Source: Terribium retamae
GTDB lineage: Bacteria; Pseudomonadota; Alphaproteobacteria; Rhizobiales; Rhizobiaceae
Direction of reading: 5' to 3'
NCBI RefSeq assembly: GCF_022347545.1
Contig: NZ_JAKREW010000001.1
Coordinates: 310,001 to 374,000 of the forward strand
Length of the DNA stretch: 64,000 nucleotides
Positions 9,164 to 18,778 of the stretch are shown one piece after another (the first letter of the stretch is position 1; each line of letters starts with the position of its first letter). The notes beneath the pieces were generated by a model. It searched no databases and was not told the DNA's origin. It worked only from the letters and a program-made list of their open reading frames with translations. The position numbers were made by a program, and so were the translations under genes.

Positions 9164-10666
9164 ATGGCAAAGATCATCGAAACCGCTACCGGCGCCCTGG
9201 CGCTGACCTTCGACGACGTCTTGCTGCAGCCCGGACATTCCGAAGTAATGCCGGGCGAAACCGATATCCGCACCCGCATCGCCAACGACATTGAACTCAA
9301 CGTCCCGATCATTTCGGCGGCCATGGACACCGTCACCGAGGCGCGGCTGGCCATCGCCATGGCCCAGGCCGGCGGCATCGGCGTCATCCATCGCAATTTC
9401 ACCCCCGCCGAACAGGCCGAACAAGTCCGGCAAGTGAAGAAGTTCGAATCGGGCATGGTGGTGAACCCGGTCACCATCGGTCCCGACGCAACCCTGGCGG
9501 ATGCGCTTGGCCTGATGCGCCACTACGGCATCTCCGGCATCCCCGTCGTCGAGAACGGCGGCACTGGTGGTCAGATCACCGGTCGCCTGGTCGGTATCCT
9601 CACCAACCGCGACGTGCGTTTTGCCTCCAATCCCGCGCAGAAAGTCTATGAACTGATGACGCGCGAGAACCTGATCACGGTCAAGGAGAATGTCGATCAG
9701 GAAGAAGCCAAGCGCCTGCTGCACCAGCATCGCATCGAAAAGCTGCTTGTCGTCGACAAGAAGGGGAACTGTGTCGGTCTCATCACCGTCAAGGATATCG
9801 AGAAGTCGCAGCTCAATCCGCATGCCACGAAGGATGCGCAGGGGCGCCTGCGCGCGGCGGCGGCAACCAGCGTCGGCGATGACGGGTTCGAGCGGGCAGA
9901 ACGCCTCATCGATGCCGGCGTCGACCTTCTCGTCATCGACACCGCACATGGCCATTCGCAGCGCGTGCTGGACGCGGTGACCCGCGCCAAGAAGCTCTCC
10001 AACTCGGTGCGCATCATCGCCGGCAACGTCGCCACTGCGGCCGGCACCCAGGCGCTCATCGATGCGGGCGCCGATGGTGTCAAGGTCGGCATCGGCCCGG
10101 GCTCGATCTGCACCACCCGCATCGTCGCCGGCGTCGGCGTGCCGCAGCTTTCGGCGATCATGTCGGCAGTGGAAACGGCCGACAAGGCCGGCATTTCGAT
10201 CATCGCCGACGGCGGCATCAAATATTCGGGCGATCTCGCCAAGGCGCTGGCTGCCGGCGCCAATGCGGCAATGATCGGTTCGTTGCTTGCCGGAACGGAC
10301 GAGAGCCCGGGTGAGGTCTACCTGCACCAGGGCCGTTCGTTCAAAGCCTATCGCGGCATGGGCTCGGTCGGCGCGATGGCGCGTGGTTCGGCCGATCGCT
10401 ACTTCCAGGCGGAAGTGCGCGATACGCTGAAACTGGTCCCGGAAGGCATCGAAGGGCAGGTACCCTACAAGGGCCCGGTTGCCGGTGTGCTGCATCAGTT
10501 GGCCGGCGGCCTGAGAGCGGCGATGGGCTATGTCGGCGCCCGCGATCTTGGCGACCTGCGCGAGCGCGCGACCTTCGTGCGCATTTCCAACGCCGGCCTG
10601 CGCGAAAGCCACGCCCACGATGTGACGATCACGCGCGAAAGCCCGAACTACCACGGCGGCGCCTGA
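9164..10666 (+). CDS. guaB: Inosine-5'-monophosphate dehydrogenase
   Basis: Oxidises IMP to XMP with NAD+, the committed step of GMP synthesis. The 500-residue length is normal. The (beta/alpha)8 barrel begins [11 protein letters not shown]; residues about 95-215 form two CBS domains ([26 protein letters not shown]); the catalytic loop [13 protein letters not shown] near 310 contains the nucleophilic Cys; DGGIKYSGD and [14 protein letters not shown] bind the phosphate; the flap shows YRGMGS and RYFQ. I start at ATG 9164 (MAKIIET), preceded by GGGAT spacing; an upstream GTG/ATG at 9143 only adds MFRQGSA. It is not followed by guaA. A 9-bp inverted repeat lies immediately downstream. Confidence 0.96.
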   Translation: MAKIIETATGALALTFDDVLLQPGHSEVMPGETDIRTRIANDIELNVPIISAAMDTVTEARLAIAMAQAGGIGVIHRNFTPAEQAEQVRQVKKFESGMVVNPVTIGPDATLADALGLMRHYGISGIPVVENGGTGGQITGRLVGILTNRDVRFASNPAQKVYELMTRENLITVKENVDQEEAKRLLHQHRIEKLLVVDKKGNCVGLITVKDIEKSQLNPHATKDAQGRLRAAAATSVGDDGFERAERLIDAGVDLLVIDTAHGHSQRVLDAVTRAKKLSNSVRIIAGNVATAAGTQALIDAGADGVKVGIGPGSICTTRIVAGVGVPQLSAIMSAVETADKAGISIIADGGIKYSGDLAKALAAGANAAMIGSLLAGTDESPGEVYLHQGRSFKAYRGMGSVGAMARGSADRYFQAEVRDTLKLVPEGIEGQVPYKGPVAGVLHQLAGGLRAAMGYVGARDLGDLRERATFVRISNAGLRESHAHDVTITRESPNYHGGA

Positions 10667-10691
10667 ATTTCGGGCTCAAGCCTCGCAACGG

Positions 10692-10714
10692 GCGAGGGCG
10701 ATCCTCGCCCTCGC
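10692..10714. terminator. Strong hairpin between convergent guaB and rnd
   Basis: GCGAGGGCG (10692-10700) and CGCCCTCGC (10706-10714) form a perfect 9-bp stem with a 5-nt loop, 26 bp after the guaB stop and just before the rnd stop. No T-run follows on either strand, so it may act as a bidirectional pause or 3'-end-protecting hairpin rather than a classic intrinsic terminator. Confidence 0.55.
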
Positions 10715-10716
10715 TG

Positions 10717-11874
10717 TCAGGATTTCAGGTCGAAGACGGCGATCTTGCGCTTCTCGAACTTGATGCCGATTTCACCGCGCACGAGACGCAAAGCGGCGTC
10801 GCCAAACACCGCGCGGCGCCAGCCTTGCAGGGCCGGCACGTCGGCATCCTCGCCCTCCGCGGCAATGCGGTCGATGTCGTCGCTTGTCGCCAGCACCTTG
10901 GCGGCAACGCCTTGTTTCTCAGCGACGATCCGAAGCAGAACCTTCAGCAGTTCCGACGCAGCGCTCGTGCCTTCAGGTGGCTGAAACACCTTCGGCAGTT
11001 TCGGCATCTCCTCTCTTGGGCGAGCGAGCGCCGTGTTGACTGCTTCGAGCAGAGCGGTGGCCGTCGCCGAGCGCTCCCAACCCTTTGGTGTCGTACGCAG
11101 GCGACCAAGGGCATTGGCGTCGCGCGGCGCCTGTTGCGCGATCTCATAGATCGCATCGTCTTTCAGCACCCGCCCGCGCGGTACGTCACGCTCTCTCGCC
11201 TCACGCTCGCGCCAGGCCGCAACAGCCTGCACCACGGCCAGTTCCTGCGGCTTGCGCAGCCGCATCTTCAACCGCTTCCAGGCATCTTCGGGATGTGGGT
11301 CGTAAGTCTCTCGGGAGGTGAGTACCTCCATCTCTTCGTTCAGCCAATGCGCACGGTCTTCGCGCGCCAGCTGGGCTTTTAGGTGTTTGTAGACGTCGAT
11401 CAGGTGTGTGACGTCGGCCAGCGCATAGTCGAGCTGCTTGTCGGACAACGGACGATGGCGCCAGTCGGTGAAGCGGGACGATTTGTCGAGACGCTCTCCC
11501 GTCACCTTCTGCACCAGTTGGTCGTAGGAGACGCTGTCGCCAAAACCACAGACCATCGCGGCGACCTGGGTGTCAAAGACAGGATGCGGAACGAGGTCGC
11601 CGAGATGGACGATGATTTCGATGTCCTGCCGCGCAGCGTGGAAAACCTTGGTGACGTTCTCATTTCGCATGAGATCGAAGAACGGCTTCAGGTCCAGTCC
11701 CGGGGCCAGCGGATCGACAAGCGCGGTGACACCGGGGGCAGCCATCTGGATCAGGCACAGCACTGGCCAGAAAGTGGTTTCGCGGATGAACTCGGTATCG
11801 ACGGTAACGAATTCGGATTTGGCGAGTTCGCGAACAACCGCATCCAGTTCTTCTTGGTTTGTAATCAGATGCAT
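10717..11874 (-). CDS. rnd: Ribonuclease D
   Basis: 3'-5' exoribonuclease for tRNA 3' maturation. The 385-residue protein carries the DEDD exonuclease motifs: Exo I VDTEFIRET near 26-34, Exo II FHAARQDIE near 82-90, and Exo III region with YALADVTHL near 150-158. It is followed by an HRDC helical domain around 205-285 (VAAWREREARERDVPRGRV) and a second HRDC-like segment. I start at ATG 11874 (MHLITNQEEL), where homologous proteins begin; an in-frame start six codons upstream is less likely. It is convergent with guaB and divergent from the GNAT gene. Confidence 0.93.
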   Translation of the reverse strand: MHLITNQEELDAVVRELAKSEFVTVDTEFIRETTFWPVLCLIQMAAPGVTALVDPLAPGLDLKPFFDLMRNENVTKVFHAARQDIEIIVHLGDLVPHPVFDTQVAAMVCGFGDSVSYDQLVQKVTGERLDKSSRFTDWRHRPLSDKQLDYALADVTHLIDVYKHLKAQLAREDRAHWLNEEMEVLTSRETYDPHPEDAWKRLKMRLRKPQELAVVQAVAAWREREARERDVPRGRVLKDDAIYEIAQQAPRDANALGRLRTTPKGWERSATATALLEAVNTALARPREEMPKLPKVFQPPEGTSAASELLKVLLRIVAEKQGVAAKVLATSDDIDRIAAEGEDADVPALQGWRRAVFGDAALRLVRGEIGIKFEKRKIAVFDLKS

Positions 11875-12085
11875 CAAAATCTCTTTGGGCAACGAATGCG
11901 ATCTTGTCTCGCCTGCCGGCCCGCTTCGTCAAGTCTTAGATGGACGCATTGTTGGCGTCGCCGACTTATATCAGCCTTTTTTTCATCGAACTGAAATCCG
12001 CCGATGGGAATCGCCAACGTCATTGCAGAACGGAAAGCAAAACCCTGCGCAAATGCTCTTTGACGATCTCTGTTCAGAAATACGG

Positions 12086-12511
12086 ATGGTCCAAATGGTA
12101 ACGCTGACCGTCAGCACCGACGTCGACGAAGACATCGCCGATTTGATCGGCGAGGGGCTCGATGAATACAACATCGCGAAAGGTGGGCCCTACGATGAAG
12201 AAGAGGTCTGGATCCTGGCGCGCGATGACGATGGCAGCGTCCTGGGAGGACTCAAGGGCCATATCGAATATTCCTGGATGTTCGTCGATTGGTTGTGGGT
12301 CAGCACCGAGAACCGCAAGGGCGGTCTAGGCAGCCAGTTGCTTGGCAAGGCAGAGGTCATCGCGCGCGAACATGGCTGCCTCGGCGCATATCTCGAAACG
12401 TTTTCCTTCCAGGCGCCGGAATTCTACAAGCGGCACGGTTTCGAGGAATTCGGCCGTATCGACGACTATCCTCCCGGACACGCCACTATCTGGCTGAAGA
12501 AGCGGTTCTGA
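12086..12511 (+). CDS. GNAT-family N-acetyltransferase
   Basis: A 141-residue single-domain acetyl-CoA-dependent acyltransferase. The central part gives the GNAT core: a strand with GGLKGHI, the beta-bulge strand DWLWVSTENR, then the acetyl-CoA pyrophosphate loop GGLGSQLLG near 88-96, a helix, YLETFSFQAPEFYKRHGFEEF (shown in part: the QAPEFYKRHGF motif typical of the family), and a final strand HATIWLKKRF. ATGs at 12086 and 12095 are both possible. The acceptor substrate is unknown; small stand-alone GNATs of this type often act on toxins, antibiotics or protein N-termini. It is flanked by rnd (divergent) and aspS (same strand, 169 bp downstream). Confidence 0.82.
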   Translation: MVQMVTLTVSTDVDEDIADLIGEGLDEYNIAKGGPYDEEEVWILARDDDGSVLGGLKGHIEYSWMFVDWLWVSTENRKGGLGSQLLGKAEVIAREHGCLGAYLETFSFQAPEFYKRHGFEEFGRIDDYPPGHATIWLKKRF

Positions 12512-12548
12512 CGGGCTGCGGCTCCGATAAAACGGGCAGTCAGCCCGT
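12511..12548 (+). terminator. Overlapping alternative hairpins after the GNAT gene
   Basis: CAGCCCGT (12541-12548) can pair either with ACGGGCTG at 12511-12518 (8 bp, 22-nt loop) or, through GCCCGT, with ACGGGC at 12532-12537 (6 bp, 5-nt loop). The short form is followed by ATCGTTCTTC, a weak U-rich tract, so it may end the GNAT transcript ahead of the aspS promoter. Confidence 0.35.
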
Positions 12549-12574
12549 ATCGTTCTTCAGTTGGCGCGTTCACC

Positions 12575-12603
12575 TTGACAAAAGCCGGCTTGCATGCGCT
12601 TTT
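12575..12603 (+). promoter_or_regulatory. Candidate aspS promoter
   Basis: A perfect -35 hexamer TTGACA (12575-12580) is followed 17 bp later by GCTTTT (12598-12603), a poor -10. It lies about 80 bp before the aspS start. The strength of the -35 and its position support it; the weak -10 keeps confidence low. Confidence 0.35.
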
Positions 12604-12680
12604 CGCGCCAATTTTTCGGGCATGGAGCACATTGCGCCGCCCGTTCGCATGAACCCCTGAAATCTTGGAATGGCAGTCCT

Positions 12681-14471
12681 ATGCATCGTTACCGCAGCCA
12701 CACCTGTGCAGCTCTCAGGAAGTCGGATGTCGGCCAGAATGTCCGGCTTTCCGGCTGGGTCCATCGCGTGCGAGATCATGGTGGCCTGCTGTTCATCGAC
12801 CTGCGCGACCACTACGGCCTGACCCAGATCGTCGCCGACCCGGATTCGCCGGCCTTCAAGGCGGCAGAGACTGTGCGCGGTGAATGGGTGATCCGCGTCG
12901 ACGGCGAGGTCAAGGCGCGCTCTGCCGAGACAGTCAACGCCAACCTGCCGACCGGCGAAATCGAACTGTTCGCGCGCGAGATCGAAGTGCTGTCAGCCGC
13001 CAAGGAACTGCCGCTGCCGGTGTTCGGCGAGCCGGATTATCCCGAGGACGTGCGCCTGAAGTACCGTTTCCTCGACCTGCGCCGCGACACGCTGCATAAG
13101 AACATCGTCAAGCGCACCCAGGTTATCGCAGCCATGCGCCGCGAGATGACGGAAGCCGGTTTCGCCGAGTACTCGACGCCGATCCTGACGGCTTCCTCGC
13201 CGGAGGGCGCGCGCGACTTCCTGGTGCCGAGCCGTATCCACCCCGGCAATTTCTACGCACTGCCGCAGGCCCCGCAGCAGTACAAGCAGCTTCTGATGGT
13301 GGCGGGCTTCGACCGTTACTTCCAGATCGCGCCATGCTTCCGCGACGAAGATCCGCGCGCCGACCGTTTGCCTGGCGAATTCTACCAACTCGACCTCGAG
13401 ATGAGCTTTGTCACCCAGGAAGACGTCTGGAACACAATGGGTCCGCTGATGACCTCGGTGTTCGAGCAGTTTTCCGAAGGCAAGCCGGTGACCAAGGAAT
13501 GGCCACGCATCCCTTATGACGAAGCGATCCGCAAATACGGTTCCGACAAACCGGACCTGCGCAACCCGATCGTCATGGAAGCGGTGACGAACCATTTCGA
13601 TGGGTCCGGCTTCAAGGTCTTCGCCAACATGATCGCTTCGAACCCGAAGGTTCAGGTCTGGGCAATTCCCGCCAAAACCGGCGGCTCGCGCGCCTTCTGC
13701 GACCGCATGAACGCCTGGGCGCAGCAGCAGGGCCAGCCTGGCCTAGGCTACATCTTCTGGCGCAAGGAGAGCGACAAGCTGGAAGGTGCGGGCCCGCTCG
13801 CCAAGAACATCGGCGAGGAGCGCACTGAAGCGATCCGTACGCAGCTGGGCCTCGACGACGGCGATGCCTGCTTCTTCGTCGCAGGTGAGCCAGACAAGTT
13901 CTATAAATTCGCTGGTGAGGCGCGCACCCGCGCCGGCGAGGAACTCAATCTCGTCGACCGCGACCGTTTCGAACTGTGCTGGATCGTCGACTTCCCGTTC
14001 TTCGAGTGGAACGAAGACGAGAAGAAGGTCGATTTCGCGCACAATCCGTTCTCGATGCCGCAGGGTGGCCTGGAGGCGTTGAAGAACCAGGATCCGCTCA
14101 CCATCAAGGCTTTCCAGTACGACGCCGTTTGCAACGGCTTCGAGATTGCGTCCGGTTCGATCCGCAACCAGTCGCCGGAAACCATGGTGGCAGCCTTCGA
14201 AAAGGTGGGCCTGAGCCAGCAGGACGTAGAAGACCGCTTCGGCGGCCTCTATCGCGCTTTCCAGTACGGCGCGCCGCCGCATGGTGGCGCAGCCTTCGGT
14301 ATCGACCGCATCGTCATGCTGCTCGTCGGCGCGAAGAACCTGCGCGAAATCTCGCTGTTCCCGATGAACCAGCAGGCGCAGGACCTGTTGATGGGCGCTC
14401 CGAGCCCAGCAACGCTGACGCAATTGCGCGAACTCGAACTGCGCGTCACGCCGCAGAAGAAGGACGCCTGA
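12681..14471 (+). CDS. aspS: Aspartyl-tRNA synthetase
   Basis: Class IIb synthetase charging tRNA-Asp. The 596-residue product has the N-terminal OB-fold anticodon domain ([20 protein letters not shown], given in part as [15 protein letters not shown]), motif 1 around 150-180, motif 2 with [10 protein letters not shown] near 215, the bacterial GAD insertion domain around 290-420 and motif 3 [13 protein letters not shown] near the C-terminus. The bacterial-type insertion and length are as expected. I use ATG 12681 (MHRYRSHTC). Alphaproteobacterial enzymes are often non-discriminating when AsnRS is absent; this cannot be decided here. A clear intrinsic terminator follows. Confidence 0.96.
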   Translation: MHRYRSHTCAALRKSDVGQNVRLSGWVHRVRDHGGLLFIDLRDHYGLTQIVADPDSPAFKAAETVRGEWVIRVDGEVKARSAETVNANLPTGEIELFAREIEVLSAAKELPLPVFGEPDYPEDVRLKYRFLDLRRDTLHKNIVKRTQVIAAMRREMTEAGFAEYSTPILTASSPEGARDFLVPSRIHPGNFYALPQAPQQYKQLLMVAGFDRYFQIAPCFRDEDPRADRLPGEFYQLDLEMSFVTQEDVWNTMGPLMTSVFEQFSEGKPVTKEWPRIPYDEAIRKYGSDKPDLRNPIVMEAVTNHFDGSGFKVFANMIASNPKVQVWAIPAKTGGSRAFCDRMNAWAQQQGQPGLGYIFWRKESDKLEGAGPLAKNIGEERTEAIRTQLGLDDGDACFFVAGEPDKFYKFAGEARTRAGEELNLVDRDRFELCWIVDFPFFEWNEDEKKVDFAHNPFSMPQGGLEALKNQDPLTIKAFQYDAVCNGFEIASGSIRNQSPETMVAAFEKVGLSQQDVEDRFGGLYRAFQYGAPPHGGAAFGIDRIVMLLVGAKNLREISLFPMNQQAQDLLMGAPSPATLTQLRELELRVTPQKKDA

Positions 14472-14493
14472 GCGACGCAACGTACCAATCGCT

Positions 14494-14525
14494 AAAAAAG
14501 GCTCCGGATTTCGGAGCTTTTTTTA
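14494..14525. terminator. Bidirectional intrinsic terminator between aspS and hspQ
   Basis: GCTCCG (14501-14506) and CGGAGC (14512-14517) form a stem with a GATTT loop, flanked by AAAAAAG on the left and TTTTTTTATT on the right. A-run, GC stem and T-run make it functional in both directions, serving aspS (+) and hspQ (-). Confidence 0.88.
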
Positions 14526-14547
14526 TTGTAAAAACAGGACCTTGAGC

Positions 14548-14871
14548 TCAGTGCTTCGCGTGATGCTTGGGTTCGTAGCGACCGTCAGCCGTCTTGTCGA
14601 ACAGCTCATTGATCTGCGGATGCCGCACCGGCTCGCCGGAATCGTCCTCGAGCAGGTTCTGTTCCGAAACATAGGCGATGTATTCGGTCTCCGAGTTCTC
14701 CGCCAGCAGATGGTAGAAGGGCTGGTCCTTGCGCGGCCGGACCTCCGCAGGAATGGATTCATACCATTCTTCAGTGTTTGCGAATTGCGGATCGACGTCG
14801 AAGATGACGCCGCGAAATGGAAACAGCCGGTGCCGAACCACCTGTCCGATCGAGAATCTGGCTGTTTTCAT
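14548..14871 (-). CDS. hspQ: Heat shock protein HspQ (YccV-like hemimethylated DNA-binding domain)
   Basis: A 107-residue YccV-family protein. In E. coli, HspQ is a Lon protease specificity-enhancing factor and influences DnaA stability. The sequence shows the family core: FSIGQVVRHRLFPFRGVIFDVDP at the N-terminus (key FRGVIFDVDP), WYESIPAEVRPRKDQPFYHLL in the middle (PxxDQPFYHLL), then AYVSEQNLL and a His/Lys-rich tail. I start at ATG 14871 (MKTARFSIG) because residues before this do not resemble the family. It is monocistronic and convergent with aspS. Confidence 0.9.
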   Translation of the reverse strand: MKTARFSIGQVVRHRLFPFRGVIFDVDPQFANTEEWYESIPAEVRPRKDQPFYHLLAENSETEYIAYVSEQNLLEDDSGEPVRHPQINELFDKTADGRYEPKHHAKH

Positions 14872-14993
14872 CGCACTCACCACACAACTTTCCATTGTTA
14901 TTTGGCGCAGGAACTGCCGCAATTCAATCCTGCAGCGGCTTGCATGGGCTACCGCTAGGTTATAGGCCGACGCTAGAATTGTCGGAGTACGGC

Positions 14994-15956
14994 ATGTCGG
15001 AAGTCATCGGTCTCGTCCTGCCGTTCTTCGGACTGATCTTTCTGGGTTTTCTGGTGGCACGCCTGACCAGGCAGCCGCTGGAGGCGCTCGGATGGATGAA
15101 CACCTTCATCATCTATGTCGCTTTGCCGGCGATGTTCTTTCAGCTTCTGGCCAAGACCCCGTTCGAGAAGCTCACGGAATGGAATTTCATTCTCGGCTCG
15201 GTCTTTTCGACCTATGTCGTCTTTTCCTTGATGTTTGCCGCGTCCGTCATCCTGTCGCGCGGCGAGATCGCGCAATCGACCATCAAGGCGCTGGCGGCTG
15301 CCTATGGCAATATTGGCTATATGGGGCCGGGACTCGCATTGCTGGCTTTCGGCGAACAGGCTGCCGTGCCGGTGGCACTGATCTTCTGTTTTGAGAACAT
15401 CATCCATTTCGCCATTGCGCCGATGATGATGGCATTGTCCGGGGGCGAAAAGAGACCAGCGCACGAGTTGATCGTCGATGTGGTGCGCAAGATCGTCCTG
15501 CACCCCTTTATCATCGCCACCGCTGTCGGCGTTGCAGCCGCCTATTTCCAGTTTCGACCGCCGGTGCCTGCGGAAAGGCTGCTTGTCTACCTGTCCAACG
15601 CAGCGGCGCCCTGTGCGCTGTTTGCCATGGGGGTAACGCTGGCATTGCGTCCCCTGAACCGCGTGCCCACCGAGATGCTGCCAATCGCGCTGCTCAAGCT
15701 CATCGTGCACCCTTTGCTTTGTTATGTAGTGCTGAGTGCAGTCGGCAATTTCTCGCCAGCCTGGCTGTTTTCCGCAGTCCTGCTTGCGGGCCTGCCGACG
15801 GCGACCAACGTCTTCGTCATCGCTCAGCAGTATGGCGTGTGGGTGCAGCGTGCTTCGGCCAGCGTGCTGATCACGACCTGCCTGTCGGTCGTTACGGTGA
15901 CCGGGTTGCTCTATCTGATCCGCAACGGCATCCTACCGCCGGATCTGTTCCCTTAA
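14994..15956 (+). CDS. AEC-family (auxin efflux carrier-like) transporter
   Basis: A 320-residue membrane transporter with about ten helices in the 5+5 repeat of the AEC/bile-acid:sodium superfamily. Visible family features are the first-helix LPFFGLIFLGFLVAR, the helix-2 segment NTFIIYVALPAMFF with its helix-breaking Pro, and in the second half AAPCALFAMGVTLA followed by HPLLCYV and GLPTATNVFVIAQQYG. Bacterial members carry malate, malonate or other organic anions, usually with little known of the substrate. The start is ATG 14994. The 3' end overlaps the convergent UbiH-type gene by 24 bp. Confidence 0.87.
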   Translation: MSEVIGLVLPFFGLIFLGFLVARLTRQPLEALGWMNTFIIYVALPAMFFQLLAKTPFEKLTEWNFILGSVFSTYVVFSLMFAASVILSRGEIAQSTIKALAAAYGNIGYMGPGLALLAFGEQAAVPVALIFCFENIIHFAIAPMMMALSGGEKRPAHELIVDVVRKIVLHPFIIATAVGVAAAYFQFRPPVPAERLLVYLSNAAAPCALFAMGVTLALRPLNRVPTEMLPIALLKLIVHPLLCYVVLSAVGNFSPAWLFSAVLLAGLPTATNVFVIAQQYGVWVQRASASVLITTCLSVVTVTGLLYLIRNGILPPDLFP

Positions 15957-17153
15957 GCCTCCGGCGAGAGCGGCGAACCCGCTGCCGGGGCGCAAGCCTT
16001 CGCGCATGAAGAAGGCGCGCAGCGGGGCAAAGCCCCCGAGCAGACCGAGTCCCGCGCCACGCGCGATCTGAGCCGGAAGCATATCCGAGAGCAGGGACAT
16101 GTTGAGCAGGTTGACCGCGCCGCTTCTGGCCAGAATGTCTGGCCGGCGCTTGAAATCGTAGGCCGCAAGTGCCGAAAGAGAACCCGGATCATTCGGGTTT
16201 TTCAGAGCAACATCAATGAGATCATCGATGTCTCTGATGCCAAGGTTGAGGCCTTGCGCGCCGATAGGGGGAAAAACATGGGCGGCTTCGCCAACCAGCG
16301 CAACACGCTTTGCGGCAAAACGCAACGGCGTGGCAGCAGACAGAGGGTAAATCTGTCGACCGGGTTCAACGCTCACACGGCCAAGCATCGATTGCATACG
16401 CTCTTCAACCCTGATCGAGAGCGCCGCATCGTCGAGCGCGGCCAGTTCGTCCGCCATCTCCGGCTCGACCACCCAGACCAGGCTTGAGCGGTTGCCAGGC
16501 AACGGGACCTGGGTACATGGACCTGTCTCGGTGTGGAATTCGGTCGACACGAAACCATGGTCGACCCGGTGGCCGAAATTCAGCACCAAAGCAGCTTGCG
16601 GATAGGTTCGCGCGGCCGTCCTTATGCCAGCGGCCTCGCGTGCCGGCGATGAACGCCCATCGGCAGCAACCGCAAGAACGCCGGAAACGGATGTGCCGTC
16701 AGCCAGAGCCGCTGTCGCAGTGTCGTTTTCGAGAGACCAACTGGTGACCAGGGATTTGCGCCATTCTATTTCGGGCGAAGCTTCCACAGCCTTAGCCAGG
16801 ACCGGATTGAGGACATTGTTGGGGAAGTTCAGGCCGAACTGCTCCTCATCGATCTCGCTTGCGCGGAAGGTGACGACCGGACTGCGAATGAGACGGCGCG
16901 TGGCGTCGACGATGCGCATGATCTTGAGCGGGGCGGCTACGACTCGCAATTCGTCGAGAACGCCGATCCGATCGAGCACCGCCAGTGCCGGATTCATCAG
17001 CGCCGTGGTGCGCCCGTCGGAGGCGTTGGCATCGGGGCCGACCAAAGACACTCGAAAGCCGGCATGGGCCAACCCCAGAGCGGCAATCAAACCGGCCGGG
17101 CCCGTGCCGGCGACGACGATATGGGCTTTGGTCTCTGGCATCGGCACTCGCAT
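15933..17153 (-). CDS. UbiH/UbiF-family FAD-dependent hydroxylase (ubiquinone biosynthesis type)
   Basis: Flavoprotein monooxygenase of the UbiH/UbiF/UbiL group, likely hydroxylating the ubiquinone ring. The 406-residue protein has the Rossmann dinucleotide motif IVVAGTGPAGLIAALGLA near 10-27, the ADGRSSPAR segment near 165 corresponding to the DG motif, and a C-terminal GEAAHVFPPIGAQGLNLGIRD, the GD-type FAD ribityl motif (Glu in place of Asp) followed by the ubiquinone-hydroxylase signature. I use ATG 17153; alternatives are ATG 17141 and 17204. It stands alone and overlaps the convergent AEC gene at its 3' end. Which ring carbon it modifies cannot be told from sequence alone. Confidence 0.85.
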   Translation of the reverse strand: MRVPMPETKAHIVVAGTGPAGLIAALGLAHAGFRVSLVGPDANASDGRTTALMNPALAVLDRIGVLDELRVVAAPLKIMRIVDATRRLIRSPVVTFRASEIDEEQFGLNFPNNVLNPVLAKAVEASPEIEWRKSLVTSWSLENDTATAALADGTSVSGVLAVAADGRSSPAREAAGIRTAARTYPQAALVLNFGHRVDHGFVSTEFHTETGPCTQVPLPGNRSSLVWVVEPEMADELAALDDAALSIRVEERMQSMLGRVSVEPGRQIYPLSAATPLRFAAKRVALVGEAAHVFPPIGAQGLNLGIRDIDDLIDVALKNPNDPGSLSALAAYDFKRRPDILARSGAVNLLNMSLLSDMLPAQIARGAGLGLLGGFAPLRAFFMREGLRPGSGFAALAGGLREQIRR

Positions 17154-17234
17154 GGTTTTTCTGCTGGCGGATCGAAGAGTGTCCGGTGGCGGTCGACCTG
17201 CCATGAACAACGCATATAGTGCAGCAGGACTTGC

Positions 17235-18149
17235 ATGATCAACGTGGCGATTCAGCCTATGGCCGGCCAGAGTGAGGATTTCAGCCATCTCGATCGCACT
17301 GGACGCGCCGTTGCGGGCGTCGGTCTGAAACCACGTTTCGTGGTTCTGGCGGCGCTCACCGGTGCCGTTTTGCTGGCTTGGCTGCTGCTCGCGGGAATGG
17401 CCATACGGAGCGCGCAAGCCGGTCTTGCCGGCGCGGGCAATGGGTTGCTGCAGGAACTGCCGGCAATCCCGCTGCCCGGCTTTCTGGAGCGTTTCGTTGC
17501 GCTGTGCGTGGGACCGATTCCGTTCCAGGCCTATTCCGCGAGCGAGTTCGCAGCCTTGGCAATGATGTGGTTTCTGATGGCGGTTGCGACGATGTTGCCC
17601 TCTGCTGCGCCGATGATCCGAACCTATTGTGAAATCGTGGATACGGCGTTCACTAAGGGGGAGCCCGCGGTGCATCCGTTGATGCTGGTGGCAGGCTATC
17701 TCACGGTCTGGCTCATCGCGTCATTGGCATTCGCAGGCCTGACGCTGGGATTTCGAGTGTCCACCCTGGGCGGGCAAACATTCGACCCAGCCAGCGGCAT
17801 TGTGGCCGCCATGCTGCTCGGCATTGCCGGTGCATACCAGTTCAGCAGCCTGAAAGAAGCCTGTCTCAAGAAATGCCGGCGGCCGTTCTCCATTCTTTTT
17901 GCGCGCTGGAGCGAGCGACCCGAACGTATTTTCAAGTTGGGGGCAGAGCAGGGCTTGTGGTGCATCGGCTGCTGCTGGGCGCTGATGCTGGTGATGTTCG
18001 CCGTCGGCATCATGAACCTGTTCTGGATGGCACTGCTCGGGCTGTTCGCACTTCTCGAAAAACAAGTGCATGGCCACATCTCCAGCCGGATCGCGGGAGC
18101 GATACTGCTTGTATGGGCCGGCGCCCTGCTATTAGTGTCCCTGTACTAG
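17235..18149 (+). CDS. DUF2182 integral membrane protein
   Basis: A 304-residue polytopic protein with about seven membrane segments, starting with VLAALTGAVLLAWLLLAG near 38-55. The DUF2182 hallmark is present: WCIGCCWALMLVMFAVGIMN near 238-257, with adjacent cysteines in a membrane segment that suggest metal binding. Nothing firm is known of its biochemistry. It is 14 bp upstream of a DUF1326 gene, its usual partner across Proteobacteria, and the pair runs into pcs. The start ATG 17235 is the first good one and divergent from the UbiH-type gene, 81 bp apart. Confidence 0.85.
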   Translation: MINVAIQPMAGQSEDFSHLDRTGRAVAGVGLKPRFVVLAALTGAVLLAWLLLAGMAIRSAQAGLAGAGNGLLQELPAIPLPGFLERFVALCVGPIPFQAYSASEFAALAMMWFLMAVATMLPSAAPMIRTYCEIVDTAFTKGEPAVHPLMLVAGYLTVWLIASLAFAGLTLGFRVSTLGGQTFDPASGIVAAMLLGIAGAYQFSSLKEACLKKCRRPFSILFARWSERPERIFKLGAEQGLWCIGCCWALMLVMFAVGIMNLFWMALLGLFALLEKQVHGHISSRIAGAILLVWAGALLLVSLY

Positions 18150-18163
18150 AGGGACATGCCGCG

Positions 18164-18778
18164 ATGACCGACCACAGCTGGGCGATGAAGGGAGAGCTCG
18201 TACTTTCCTGCAATTGCACGGTTTTTTGTCCTTGCGTCCTTTCGCTCGGCAATCACCCGCCGACGGAAGGTTACTGTCAGACCTGGGCCGGGTTCCGAAT
18301 CGACGCCGGCCATTTCGGCGAGGTCGACCTTTCCGGCCTCAATCTCGGGCTGATCATGGAAATCCCAGGCTATATGAGCCGCGGCAACTGGACGGCCGGT
18401 CTGTTCATCGACAAGCGGGCGTCGATCCACGCAGTGAAGGCCTTCACCAAGATATTCACCGGCAAAGCCGGCGGCACGACTTCGTTGCTATCGATCCTGG
18501 TTGGAAAGTTCCTCGGCGTGGAGCAGGTACCGATCACCTATGAGACGCAGGATCGCACGCGTGTTTTCCAAATCCCAAAAGTCATCGATGGAGCGGTGAC
18601 GCCTGTTCCGGGCAAGACGCGAGGGAAGGACACCGTGATCAGCAACTCCGAATACTGGATTGCGCCCGAGATCATCGTCGCCAAATCGGATAAGAGCCGC
18701 ATGCGCGCCTTCGGCCGCAACTGGAATTTCGCTGGCCGCTCGGCCGAGATCTGCAAGCTGGATTGGCGGGGCCCGTGA
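18164..18778 (+). CDS. DUF1326 domain protein
   Basis: A 204-residue soluble protein with the DUF1326 N-terminus: WAMKGELVLSCNCTVFCPC near 6-24, a CxCx4CxC cysteine cluster likely to bind metal, followed by GYCQTW. A Gly-rich central region (GLIMEIPGYMSRGNW) and TYETQDRTRVFQIPKVIDG support the family. The function is unknown; the persistent pairing with DUF2182 implies a membrane-associated metal-dependent process. Its TGA overlaps the GTG start of pcs by 4 bp (GTGA), so pcs translation is coupled to it. Confidence 0.87.
   Translation: MTDHSWAMKGELVLSCNCTVFCPCVLSLGNHPPTEGYCQTWAGFRIDAGHFGEVDLSGLNLGLIMEIPGYMSRGNWTAGLFIDKRASIHAVKAFTKIFTGKAGGTTSLLSILVGKFLGVEQVPITYETQDRTRVFQIPKVIDGAVTPVPGKTRGKDTVISNSEYWIAPEIIVAKSDKSRMRAFGRNWNFAGRSAEICKLDWRGP

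Noticed and set aside
9131..10654. Open frame of 507 codons antisense to guaB
   Set aside because: It mirrors guaB almost exactly, has no recognisable domain and arises from GC-rich codon bias; guaB has every IMPDH motif.
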